A DNA stretch of 64,000 nt from Alteromonas mediterranea DE (GTDB lineage: Bacteria > Pseudomonadota > Gammaproteobacteria > Enterobacterales > Alteromonadaceae). The stretch is from the NCBI RefSeq assembly GCF_000020585.3, contig NC_011138.3, forward strand, positions 4,067,619 through 4,131,618. Direction: 5' to 3'. The notes under the pieces were generated by a model. That model made no database searches. It was not told the DNA's origin and was given only the letters and a program-made list of their open reading frames with translations. How positions within the stretch are numbered: the first letter of the stretch is position 1; every line of letters begins with the position of its first letter. The position numbers and the translations under genes were made by a program. Of the stretch, positions 17,363 to 24,797 are shown piece after piece.

Positions 17363-17390
17363 TTGACAAGCAATCTTAAACGATTAAGAT
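17363..17390 (+). promoter_or_regulatory. Promoter with overlapping palindrome upstream of amylosucrase
   Basis: TTGACA (17363-17368), a 16-base spacer and TAAGAT (17385-17390) form a plausible sigma-70 promoter. The palindrome ATCTTAA-acga-TTAAGAT (17373-17390) covers the spacer and the -10 element, a layout expected for repression by a dimeric regulator. It sits between the amylosucrase gene and the divergent MFS gene. Confidence 0.6.
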
Positions 17391-17479
17391 AAAAGTTAAC
17401 AGAATTTAAATACCCTGTAAACCCGTTAATTTGGATAGGTTGATTTGACGTACATTTTCGTCACACTTTGGAGTTATCT

Positions 17480-19429
17480 ATGAGCTATGCTGCTGACAGT
17501 GGTGTATGTTTAGACCGCATCTTGGCATCGACCGATTTATCTGCGCTGACAAAGAAAGATGCGGCTACGTTTACGCGACGTTTGAAGGCCCACTTCCCTC
17601 GCCTTTTCGAGAAGTATACTTTTGTTTATGGCCATCAGTACGACTGCTATTTTCATTTACAAAAGCTTGTCGAATTATTAAGAGACGGGCTAAAAAGTCG
17701 AAAGCCTGCGCTTAAGGCGCTAGACAGTCAGCGTTTAAAAACGCCCTTGTGGTATCGCGATGAAGAGCAAGTAGGCATGGCCTGTTATGTCGACTTAATG
17801 GGCCCCACGCTAAACGACCTGCATGAGAAAATTCCATACTTCAAAGCGCTCGGTGTAACCTACGTACATCTAATGCCTTTGTACGATGCGCCTAAAGGTG
17901 ACAGTGATGGCGGCTATGCGGTGTCGGATTATCGCAAAGTAAACCCAAGTCTCGGTACGGTTAAAGATTTAGAGAAGCTTACCGCGGCCCTTCAAAAAGA
18001 AGGGATTAACGTGGTACTAGATTTTGTGTTTAACCACACGTCAGACGAACACGCCTGGGCGAAAGCAGCACTATCTGGCGATAAGCAGTATCAAGACTAC
18101 TACTACCTGTTCGACGACAGAAGCATCCCCGACCAGTACGAACACACCTTAAGAGAAATTTTCCCTCAGGTGAGAAGAGGCAGCTTTACTTTCAATGAGG
18201 CAATGGAAAAGTGGGTGTGGACAACGTTTAACAGCTTTCAATGGGACTTAAATTACAGTAATCCTGAAGTGTTCAATGCCATCACATCGGAAATGCTTTT
18301 TCTTGCGAATTTAGGGTGTGCCGCCTTACGTTTAGATGCTTTGGCGTTTATTTGGAAAGAGATGGGCACTAACTGTGAAAACCAAGAAAAAGCGCACGTG
18401 CTTATTCAAGCGTTTAACTGCTGTTTGCAAATTGTAGCACCGGCCGTGGTATTTAAGTCGGAAGCCATTGTTCATCCCGACGAGGTACTTAAGTACATTG
18501 ATAAAGACGAGTGTCAACTGTCCTATAACCCGTTATTAATGGCTTTGCTTTGGAACTCGCTGGCAACGCGTAAAACGCGTTTGCTTACAAATTCAATGAA
18601 GAAGAGTTTTGCTATTTCAGATGACTGCACCTGGGTTAACTATGTGCGTTGTCATGACGATATTGGATGGACATTCGATGACGCAGTGGCTAGCGAATTA
18701 GGTATAAACTCCTTTGACCACCGCTACTTCCTCAATCAGTTTTACACAGGCCGGTTTGAAGGCAGCTTTGCTAACGGTGTGCCTTTCGCAGAAAACCCGT
18801 CAAACGGCGACTGCCGGGTTTGTGGCTCGTTAGCATCGCTATGTGGTTTAGAAGGGGCGATAGAAGCCAACGACCCACAGGCTATTGACGAGGCAGTAAA
18901 GCGGATGCTGTTACTTTACGGTATTACGTTCAGTATTGGTGGTATTCCATTGCTTTACTCAAGTGATGAAATTGCAAAGCTTAACGATTACAGCTACCGA
19001 CTCGACGAGACGAAAAGTCACGATGACAGATGGGTAAATCGCATTGCCGTTCATAGCGAAGATACAGCCTTAGCTTTAGGCACAACGACGCCTGAGAACG
19101 AAGCTCAAACTGCTAGCCTTCAAGTGTTTGAAGGGCTGAAGCAAATGATTGCTATACGCAAGCAACATGCTATTTTCGGCCAGTCAAAAACGCACATATT
19201 AGATACGGATAATCAACATTGTTTTGCGTTTTTACGAGAAAATACAGAAGGACAAAAGCTACTTGTCATCTGTAATTTCAGTGAACATCCACAATCGTTG
19301 CACCGCAGCCTTTTGGCAACACTTAAACAATCAGCAAGTAAAGACTTGCTAACTGACGAGACCGTTGATATGGAGTCTTCACCGCTCGAACTCGCACCTT
19401 ATCAACAAATGTGGTTGCAGCCTGTCTAA
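17480..19429 (+). CDS. Amylosucrase / sucrose hydrolase (GH13_4)
   Basis: Glycoside hydrolase family 13 enzyme that splits sucrose and, in amylosucrases, transfers glucose to build alpha-1,4-glucan while freeing fructose. 649 residues from the ATG at 17480, which has TTTGGAG upstream. Catalytic residues fall at Asp286 (LRLDALAF), Glu328 (FKSEAIV) and Asp393 (RCHDDIGW), the same numbers as in the Neisseria polysaccharea enzyme, supporting this start. The N-terminal helical domain, the B domain after VLDFVFNHTSDEH and a C-terminal beta domain are present. Amylosucrases from Alteromonas have been characterised. Sucrose hydrolase activity cannot be excluded by sequence alone. Confidence 0.92.
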   Translation: MSYAADSGVCLDRILASTDLSALTKKDAATFTRRLKAHFPRLFEKYTFVYGHQYDCYFHLQKLVELLRDGLKSRKPALKALDSQRLKTPLWYRDEEQVGMACYVDLMGPTLNDLHEKIPYFKALGVTYVHLMPLYDAPKGDSDGGYAVSDYRKVNPSLGTVKDLEKLTAALQKEGINVVLDFVFNHTSDEHAWAKAALSGDKQYQDYYYLFDDRSIPDQYEHTLREIFPQVRRGSFTFNEAMEKWVWTTFNSFQWDLNYSNPEVFNAITSEMLFLANLGCAALRLDALAFIWKEMGTNCENQEKAHVLIQAFNCCLQIVAPAVVFKSEAIVHPDEVLKYIDKDECQLSYNPLLMALLWNSLATRKTRLLTNSMKKSFAISDDCTWVNYVRCHDDIGWTFDDAVASELGINSFDHRYFLNQFYTGRFEGSFANGVPFAENPSNGDCRVCGSLASLCGLEGAIEANDPQAIDEAVKRMLLLYGITFSIGGIPLLYSSDEIAKLNDYSYRLDETKSHDDRWVNRIAVHSEDTALALGTTTPENEAQTASLQVFEGLKQMIAIRKQHAIFGQSKTHILDTDNQHCFAFLRENTEGQKLLVICNFSEHPQSLHRSLLATLKQSASKDLLTDETVDMESSPLELAPYQQMWLQPV

Positions 19430-19824
19430 TATTCTTAATAATACGCTCAGTTGATTGCTGGCATTATCCAGTAATTGACTGAGTTATCCCATTGCAGACA
19501 CATTTTATTTCCCCTTCCATCAATAACTTAACGAATACCCCTTTTTTTTCACAGGCAATAGAAGAAATTCACACTATACTTTTGGATAATAGAAGTAAGT
19601 TTTCGCACGCTGAATAGGTGATGCTTAGATTGAAACCCGCTTAAAGCAAAAGGAGCAACAAAGCAGCGAAAAAAGGAGTAATACCGTTTGCTCTGGTTTG
19701 GTTCTTGCAGTCTTCTGTTTTTGCTATTTATGACAACGAAAGACTAAGACTACCGCTAGTGGAAGACGCAACGGCGTTCGGATTATGTCATATGGATATG
19801 TTTATCATGGTAACGGATAAAACA
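19430..19824. other. Intergenic interval without a clear gene
   Basis: About 395 bases between the amylosucrase and the CPXCG gene. A loose inverted repeat (CTCAGTTGATT near 19446 with AATTGACTGAG near 19473) could act as a weak terminator but lacks a T-run. AAGGAG at 19673-19678 is a good ribosome site but no ATG in the downstream frame follows at proper distance. The CPXCG frame stays open upstream to about 19645, so its 5' end may extend into this interval. Confidence 0.5.
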
Positions 19825-20034
19825 ATGGAAAGTGATCGCACTTTGGAATATATGTGCCCCTACTGTGGCGCTATTAATAGTTTTCAATTAAATTGCGTTC
19901 GAGATATGTATCACGAGCAGCATGAATCATGTAGCTGCTGCAAAAAAATGCTAAGTCTCACCCCAGCCGATGGAATTGGAGGCAGCATTAATCTTATCGT
20001 CGATGAGTCGGATATTGAGAATGTAATAAAGTGA
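19825..20034 (+). CDS. CPXCG-motif cysteine-rich protein
   Basis: A small protein with CPYCG at about residue 11 and SCSCC about 28 residues later, matching the layout of the CPXCG cysteine-rich family, followed by the family's acidic C-terminal tail. The four cysteines likely bind zinc; the family has no known function. The start is uncertain: ATG 19825 gives 69 residues, near the family's usual length; ATG 19792 (80) or TTG 19705 (109) are also in frame. It converges on folE through a strong terminator. Confidence 0.65.
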   Translation: MESDRTLEYMCPYCGAINSFQLNCVRDMYHEQHESCSCCKKMLSLTPADGIGGSINLIVDESDIENVIK

Positions 20035-20061
20035 ACGTCTCTTCTTATGGGGCTTAGAAAT

Positions 20062-20091
20062 AAAAAAACCGCTGAATCCAGCGGTTTTTTT
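20062..20091. terminator. Bidirectional terminator between CPXCG gene and folE
   Basis: AAAAAACCGCTG-AAT-CCAGCGGTTTTTT: a strong stem with A-run and T-run on both sides, serving both converging genes. Confidence 0.9.
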
Positions 20092-20113
20092 TAATGTTAG
20101 CAACAAATGTTTG

Positions 20114-20797
20114 TTAACGGAAAAACTCTCGTTTAAGTTCACTTTCCGTTAAGAAGCGGCCACCTAATGCAGACGTTTTGGTATATGAATTGGTATCACG
20201 GATCCCTCTCGCTTTCACGCAATAGTGGGTCGCATTAATACTTACGGCCACATCGTCGGTATTCGTCAATGTCTGCAATGCTACTAACACTTGCTGTGTT
20301 AAGCGTTCTTGCACCTGAGGACGCTGAGCAAAGAAACCCACTAACCGATTTATTTTCGAAAGGCCAATAACCGTGTTTTTCGGAATATAAGATACCGTGG
20401 CCGTACCATCGATAGTTACAAAGTGATGCTCGCACGTGCTTGTAAGGCTAATGTCAGAGACCTGTACAGGCTGGTCGATCTGCATTTTGTTTTCAATTGC
20501 CGTGATCTTAGGAAATCTGCGATAATCCAACCCGCCAAAGATCTCATTAACGTACATTTTCGCTATGCGCGTTGGTGTATCACATAAGCTGTCGTCCGTT
20601 AAATCAAGGCCAAGCGTGTCCATTACATCACGCATAGCACTTTCTATGCGCTTACGTTTTTGCTCGTCTGAAAGGCCGTTGGCAACCATTGGGGTTTCTA
20701 AACCTTTGGCTTCTAATGCTTCTCGTACACGTTGCGCTGGCTCTGATATAGAGGGGTCTAGTGCATCGCGCACAATTACCGCTTCTTTTGCTAACAT
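20114..20797 (-). CDS. folE: GTP cyclohydrolase I
   Basis: Converts GTP to 7,8-dihydroneopterin triphosphate, the first step of folate and pterin synthesis. 227 residues. The zinc ligands appear as [12 protein letters not shown] (Cys and His) and HYCVKARGI (Cys); the substrate segment [20 protein letters not shown] is intact. It is divergent from folM, and the two may supply tetrahydromonapterin, as in enterobacteria and pseudomonads where folE-type and folM-type genes act in sequence. Confidence 0.96.
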   Translation of the reverse strand: MLAKEAVIVRDALDPSISEPAQRVREALEAKGLETPMVANGLSDEQKRKRIESAMRDVMDTLGLDLTDDSLCDTPTRIAKMYVNEIFGGLDYRRFPKITAIENKMQIDQPVQVSDISLTSTCEHHFVTIDGTATVSYIPKNTVIGLSKINRLVGFFAQRPQVQERLTQQVLVALQTLTNTDDVAVSINATHYCVKARGIRDTNSYTKTSALGGRFLTESELKREFFR

Positions 20798-20959
20798 TGC
20801 TTTATCCGTTGTTACTGCTTTTTTTGAACTGATACGCCTTAATATTCGTAAAAGTTCGGTTATACGACAACATGACTTTTATTTAATGTTGTTGCTACCT
20901 TACGTGCTTCTAGCACAGAATAATAAAACTGATACCTTTTAAAAAAGAAGGACATTATC

Positions 20960-21667
20960 TTGAACTCACCTGTCTTAATCACAGGCGCTAGTCAACGTCT
21001 TGGCCTAGCCATGGCCGACTGTTTACTTGAACAAGGCCATCACGTTGTGGTGACGTACAGAACTCCCCGCTCAAGTATTACGATGCTTGAGGATAAAGGC
21101 GCTACAGTTTTACAGGCTGATTTTAGCACTGAGGCGGCTATTGATCGAGCAATTGATAAGATTAAGGCAATCAGTAAAACCTATCGAGGCGTTATACACA
21201 ACGCGTCAGATTGGGCCCAAGAAAAAGACAGTTGCGATAAACACAGTTTAATAGAGCGTATGATGATGGTTCATGCTATTGCGCCCTATCGAATAAATCT
21301 GGCTTTAGAAGCCGCATTATGTTCATGCGAAGGCCAAGCCGACATTATTCATATGACCGACTATGTGCAAGAAACCGGCAGCGAAAAGCATATGGCCTAT
21401 GCCGCTAGCAAAGCCGCACTGCATAACCTTACCCTTTCATTTGCGAAAAAATTAGCACCGCAGGTGAAAGTTAACAGTATCGCTCCCGCTCTGCTCATGT
21501 TCAATGAAGGCGATGACGACGCCTACAAGGAAAAAGCGCTGAAAAAATCACTGCTTGAAATAGTACCCGGCGCGAAAGAGGCGGTGAAAGCCATGAACTA
21601 CTTGTTCGACAGTGACTATATAACGGGGCAGACGCTACACCTAAACGGTGGCAGGCATTTAAAATAA
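20960..21667 (+). CDS. folM: Dihydromonapterin reductase FolM (SDR family)
   Basis: Short-chain dehydrogenase, 235 residues, reducing dihydromonapterin (and weakly dihydrofolate). Cofactor motif TGASQRLGLAMA at the N terminus with the Arg typical of FolM, IHNASDW in place of NNAG, and the catalytic YAASKAAL. The start is TTG at 20960 with AGAAGGA upstream. Placed next to folE on the opposite strand, which supports a pterin role over a generic SDR. Confidence 0.88.
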   Translation: MNSPVLITGASQRLGLAMADCLLEQGHHVVVTYRTPRSSITMLEDKGATVLQADFSTEAAIDRAIDKIKAISKTYRGVIHNASDWAQEKDSCDKHSLIERMMMVHAIAPYRINLALEAALCSCEGQADIIHMTDYVQETGSEKHMAYAASKAALHNLTLSFAKKLAPQVKVNSIAPALLMFNEGDDDAYKEKALKKSLLEIVPGAKEAVKAMNYLFDSDYITGQTLHLNGGRHLK

Positions 21668-21805
21668 AATTGTCGATGCCCTTACGCGCAACAAGCGCTA
21701 TCACTAATCGTCACCGCCAATTAATTTCATCACCATTTGCCTTGGTCTCGTGCTTGCCCATAGCTATAATCCGCACTCTATTTTGACGTGAATTGGAATT
21801 TTACT

Positions 21806-22870
21806 ATGCAGGGTAACCGCACTATGGCGCCTGAATGGCATGATATCGACGCTGTTATGTTGGCATGGCCACATGCGCACACCGACTGGGCGCCGTGGTT
21901 AGAAGAAGCACGGGCTACCTACCTTAACGTGATTGCGGCGGTAAATCGCAGTAGCGCTGGCGTGATATTGTTGTGTGCACCTGATGATGTAGACAGCCTT
22001 GTATCTCGTTTACCTGAAAATGCACAAGTGCTTATTGTTCCTGCGTCGTACAACGACACGTGGATGCGCGACTACGGCTTTATTACTTGCAAAGACCGTG
22101 ATGGTAATGGCTCGCCAGTAGAGTTTCGCTTTAATGGCTGGGGTAATAAGTTCAATGCATCAGAAGATAACCTAGCCAATCAACGTTATTTGGCCGCCAT
22201 GTGTAAATCTGTGCTTCGCAGCAGCCCTGTCGTGGCCGAAGGTGGCGCTTTGGAAATTGACGAAGATGGCCATTTGCTGAGTACCGCACAGTGCTTACTT
22301 AACCCTGAACGAAATGGCGATATGTCGTTAGGTGCCTATGAAGATGCGTTTAAAGATATGCTAGGCTGCAGCAAAGTAACTGTTTTACAAAATGGACATT
22401 TAGAAGGGGATGACACCGACGGCCATATAGACACCATCGTGCGTTTTACCCCTAACAAAGGCTTAGTCATTCAGGCGTGTAACAATCGCCCTAACGATAG
22501 TCACTTTGAAGGGTTAAAGGCTTTATGTGATGAGTGTGCGCTTGAACTGCCTGAGCATAAGCAGTTTCATTTACCGCTGCCTTATATCGTAAATGATGAA
22601 GGTGATCGCCTGCCGGCATCGTATGCTAATTACTTAATTTGCAATAAATCTATTTTGTTACCGGTATACGGTGAAGAAGAAGACGCCGAAGCGATTGAAA
22701 CGGTGCAGCAAGCGCACCCTGACCATATTGTTGAACCAATTGATTGCAGCGTACTCGTAAGACAATACGGTAGCTTGCATTGTATTTCCATGCAGGTACC
22801 CACAAATACGTTAAAAGATTCGATTATCACTACCCTAAAGAAAGGAGTGTCATTACATGCGCCCAGCTAA
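21806..22870 (+). CDS. aguA: Agmatine deiminase
   Basis: Hydrolyses agmatine to N-carbamoylputrescine, first of two steps to putrescine. About 354 residues from ATG 21806; a GTG at 21788 would add six. Family features are NDTWMRDYGFI, the EGGALEIDEDGHLLST stretch, GHLEGDDTDGHIDTI with catalytic His and Asp, and the Cys nucleophile in GSLHCISMQVP near the C terminus. It overlaps the start of aguB by 14 bases, so the two are translationally coupled. Confidence 0.95.
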   Translation: MQGNRTMAPEWHDIDAVMLAWPHAHTDWAPWLEEARATYLNVIAAVNRSSAGVILLCAPDDVDSLVSRLPENAQVLIVPASYNDTWMRDYGFITCKDRDGNGSPVEFRFNGWGNKFNASEDNLANQRYLAAMCKSVLRSSPVVAEGGALEIDEDGHLLSTAQCLLNPERNGDMSLGAYEDAFKDMLGCSKVTVLQNGHLEGDDTDGHIDTIVRFTPNKGLVIQACNNRPNDSHFEGLKALCDECALELPEHKQFHLPLPYIVNDEGDRLPASYANYLICNKSILLPVYGEEEDAEAIETVQQAHPDHIVEPIDCSVLVRQYGSLHCISMQVPTNTLKDSIITTLKKGVSLHAPS

Positions 22871-23750
22871 GCTAAAAGTTGGACTGGTACAACAGTCTGT
22901 TGCTGATAACGACAAAGCAACGAACTGGAATAAAAGTGCCGAGCAAATTGCCAAATTAGCGGCTGAAGGCTGCGAGTGTATTCTTCTTCAAGAGCTGCAC
23001 AGCACCCTGTATTTTTGCCAACAAGAAGATACCGACGCCTTTGATTTGGCTGAGCCAATTCCAGGCCCAGCGACAGATTTTTTCGGTGAACTAGCTGAAA
23101 AACACAATATTGTGTTGGTGACGTCGCTTTTTGAAAAACGCGGTTCTGGTTTGTATCACAATACCGCTGTGGTGTTCGACCGCAGCAAAGAAATTGCGGG
23201 CAAATACCGTAAAATGCATATTCCTGATGACCCGGGCTTTTACGAGAAGTTTTACTTCACACCGGGCGATATGGGCTTCACGCCTATTGAGACCAGCGTA
23301 GGTAAACTTGGCGTATTGGTGTGTTGGGACCAGTGGTATCCAGAAGCGGCACGCCTGATGGCGATGGCAGGCGCAGATTTATTGTTCTACCCTACCGCTA
23401 TTGGCTGGGATTTAACTGACACAGAAGAAGAGCGTACCCGTCAACACGGTGCATGGGAAACCATTCAGCGTTCTCACGCTGTGGCAAACTCAGTGCCGGT
23501 TATCGTGGCAAACCGCACTGGTTTTGAAGCATCGCCTGTTGAAGGTGACCCGGGCATTCAATTCTGGGGGCAAAGCTTTGTCGCAGGTCCACAAGGCGAG
23601 ATTTTGGCAAAAGCCGAAGCTGAAGGTGAAACCACGCTAACCGTAGAGCTTGATATGGAACGTACCGAGCAAGTTAAGCGCATTTGGCCTTACTTCCGCG
23701 ACCGCCGTATAGACGCCTACGACGAACTAACCAAGCGCTGGCGCGACTAA
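22857..23750 (+). CDS. aguB: N-carbamoylputrescine amidase
   Basis: Carbon-nitrogen hydrolase that converts N-carbamoylputrescine to putrescine, CO2 and ammonia. 297 residues. The Glu-Lys-Cys triad reads Glu46 (LLQELHST), Lys119 (YRKMHIPDD) and Cys156 (VCWDQWYPEAAR). AAAGGAG precedes the ATG inside the aguA end. With aguA it forms a complete agmatine-to-putrescine module; speA is not in the window. Confidence 0.96.
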   Translation: MRPAKLKVGLVQQSVADNDKATNWNKSAEQIAKLAAEGCECILLQELHSTLYFCQQEDTDAFDLAEPIPGPATDFFGELAEKHNIVLVTSLFEKRGSGLYHNTAVVFDRSKEIAGKYRKMHIPDDPGFYEKFYFTPGDMGFTPIETSVGKLGVLVCWDQWYPEAARLMAMAGADLLFYPTAIGWDLTDTEEERTRQHGAWETIQRSHAVANSVPVIVANRTGFEASPVEGDPGIQFWGQSFVAGPQGEILAKAEAEGETTLTVELDMERTEQVKRIWPYFRDRRIDAYDELTKRWRD

Positions 23751-23754
23751 CCTA

Positions 23755-23898
23755 AATTCTGGGGGGCAGAGTACTTTTTAGGCTCAATCTAGACAGTACG
23801 CTCTCCCCCGCAAGCGCGCCCGGACTGTTGCAGAAGGTGTCGGTTCATTTTCTTGAACTCAAGCTGTCGTGGCTGAAATGTACTCTGACCCCGTAATT
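23755..23898. mobile_element. Short element with terminal inverted repeats (MITE/REP-like)
   Basis: The left end AATTCTGGGGGGCAGAGTAC (from 23755) and the right end, read on the other strand, AATTACGGGGTCAGAGTAC (from 23898) are near-identical imperfect inverted repeats about 23 bases long, bounding about 144 bases that hold no gene. Ends of the form GGGGTCAGAGTAC are often found around REP-associated Y1 transposase genes in gammaproteobacteria (recollection, not searched). It lies between the aguB and pdeM stop codons and looks like a non-autonomous or decayed copy. Confidence 0.6.
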
Positions 23899-23908
23899 TG
23901 CGGTGGGC

Positions 23909-24613
23909 TTACACTTTGAAGATGATGTTGTCGTAAAGCATAAAAACGTGACGCAAACGCTTGGGCAATAGCGTTAGCATGACGTCTTCGTCGATGTCTA
24001 AGCCCCCAGTGAATTGACCGAAGGCTGGCATCACAAATAAGCTCTCACTATTGGTAAAGCATTTGCCTGAATAACGACGGCGAGCAATGGTTGTTCGTTT
24101 TTTGGGGTGGTAGTGGCCGATTACCTGTGCGCGCTGTTCACCCTCGTCCGGTTCGTGCCTAAACACCATGCCATCTAGCACTATTTCAAAACATGACGTC
24201 CCCGGAATGCCCTCTGGCAAATCCGGGTCGTGATTACCTTCTACCCACATCCACTCGTTCACACTATCAACTAATCTGCATAAGTGCTGACGGTCATCAA
24301 AGGTCATGCGCGACATGCTGTGTTTATCGTGAAAACTGTCACCTAAGCTGATTACTTGCGATGGCTTATAATCATCGATGATGCTTTCTAGACGCGTCAA
24401 CGTGGCGGTGGAATCTAAACTCGGCAACGGGTTCGCATAGCTGCGTAAATAACTGCCTTTTTCTAAATGCAGATCGGATACCACCAGCCAATCACATGCG
24501 GGTAAATATGCCACACCGCGCGCGTCTAACAGCCACAGGTAGTCTGCATATTTTGTAATAGTGATATGGCGCTGGCTTACTTTTTCGGTCAGCCATGTAT
24601 CGCTTATTGCCAA
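23909..24613 (-). CDS. pdeM: Ligase-associated metallophosphoesterase
   Basis: Calcineurin-like phosphoesterase of the ligase-associated DNA repair cluster, 234 residues. Metal motifs in order: SDLHLEKG, LGDSFHD, EGNHD and GHYHPK. The family is a manganese-dependent DNA endonuclease/phosphodiesterase in pseudomonads. The start is a TTG at 24613 with GAGGA five bases upstream. It lies downstream of the Lhr-type helicase on the same strand, with exonuclease and ligase genes divergent from that helicase. Confidence 0.88.
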   Translation of the reverse strand: MAISDTWLTEKVSQRHITITKYADYLWLLDARGVAYLPACDWLVVSDLHLEKGSYLRSYANPLPSLDSTATLTRLESIIDDYKPSQVISLGDSFHDKHSMSRMTFDDRQHLCRLVDSVNEWMWVEGNHDPDLPEGIPGTSCFEIVLDGMVFRHEPDEGEQRAQVIGHYHPKKRTTIARRRYSGKCFTNSESLFVMPAFGQFTGGLDIDEDVMLTLLPKRLRHVFMLYDNIIFKV

Positions 24614-24797
24614 AATTTCCTCTTTTGATCTTTGTTTGTGAGTTTTTATTACTGGTTTGAAGCTGCTCGTTCATTTAGCGGGACGAGGCTTCGAGCTTCC
24701 GCATTCTGACCGCTCTTATTGGTTGTGCAAGATGACAGGTGTTAACTGCGTTGCCAAGATATGAAAGCGAAGCTTAATGGTCGTGTTTATCTCTACC

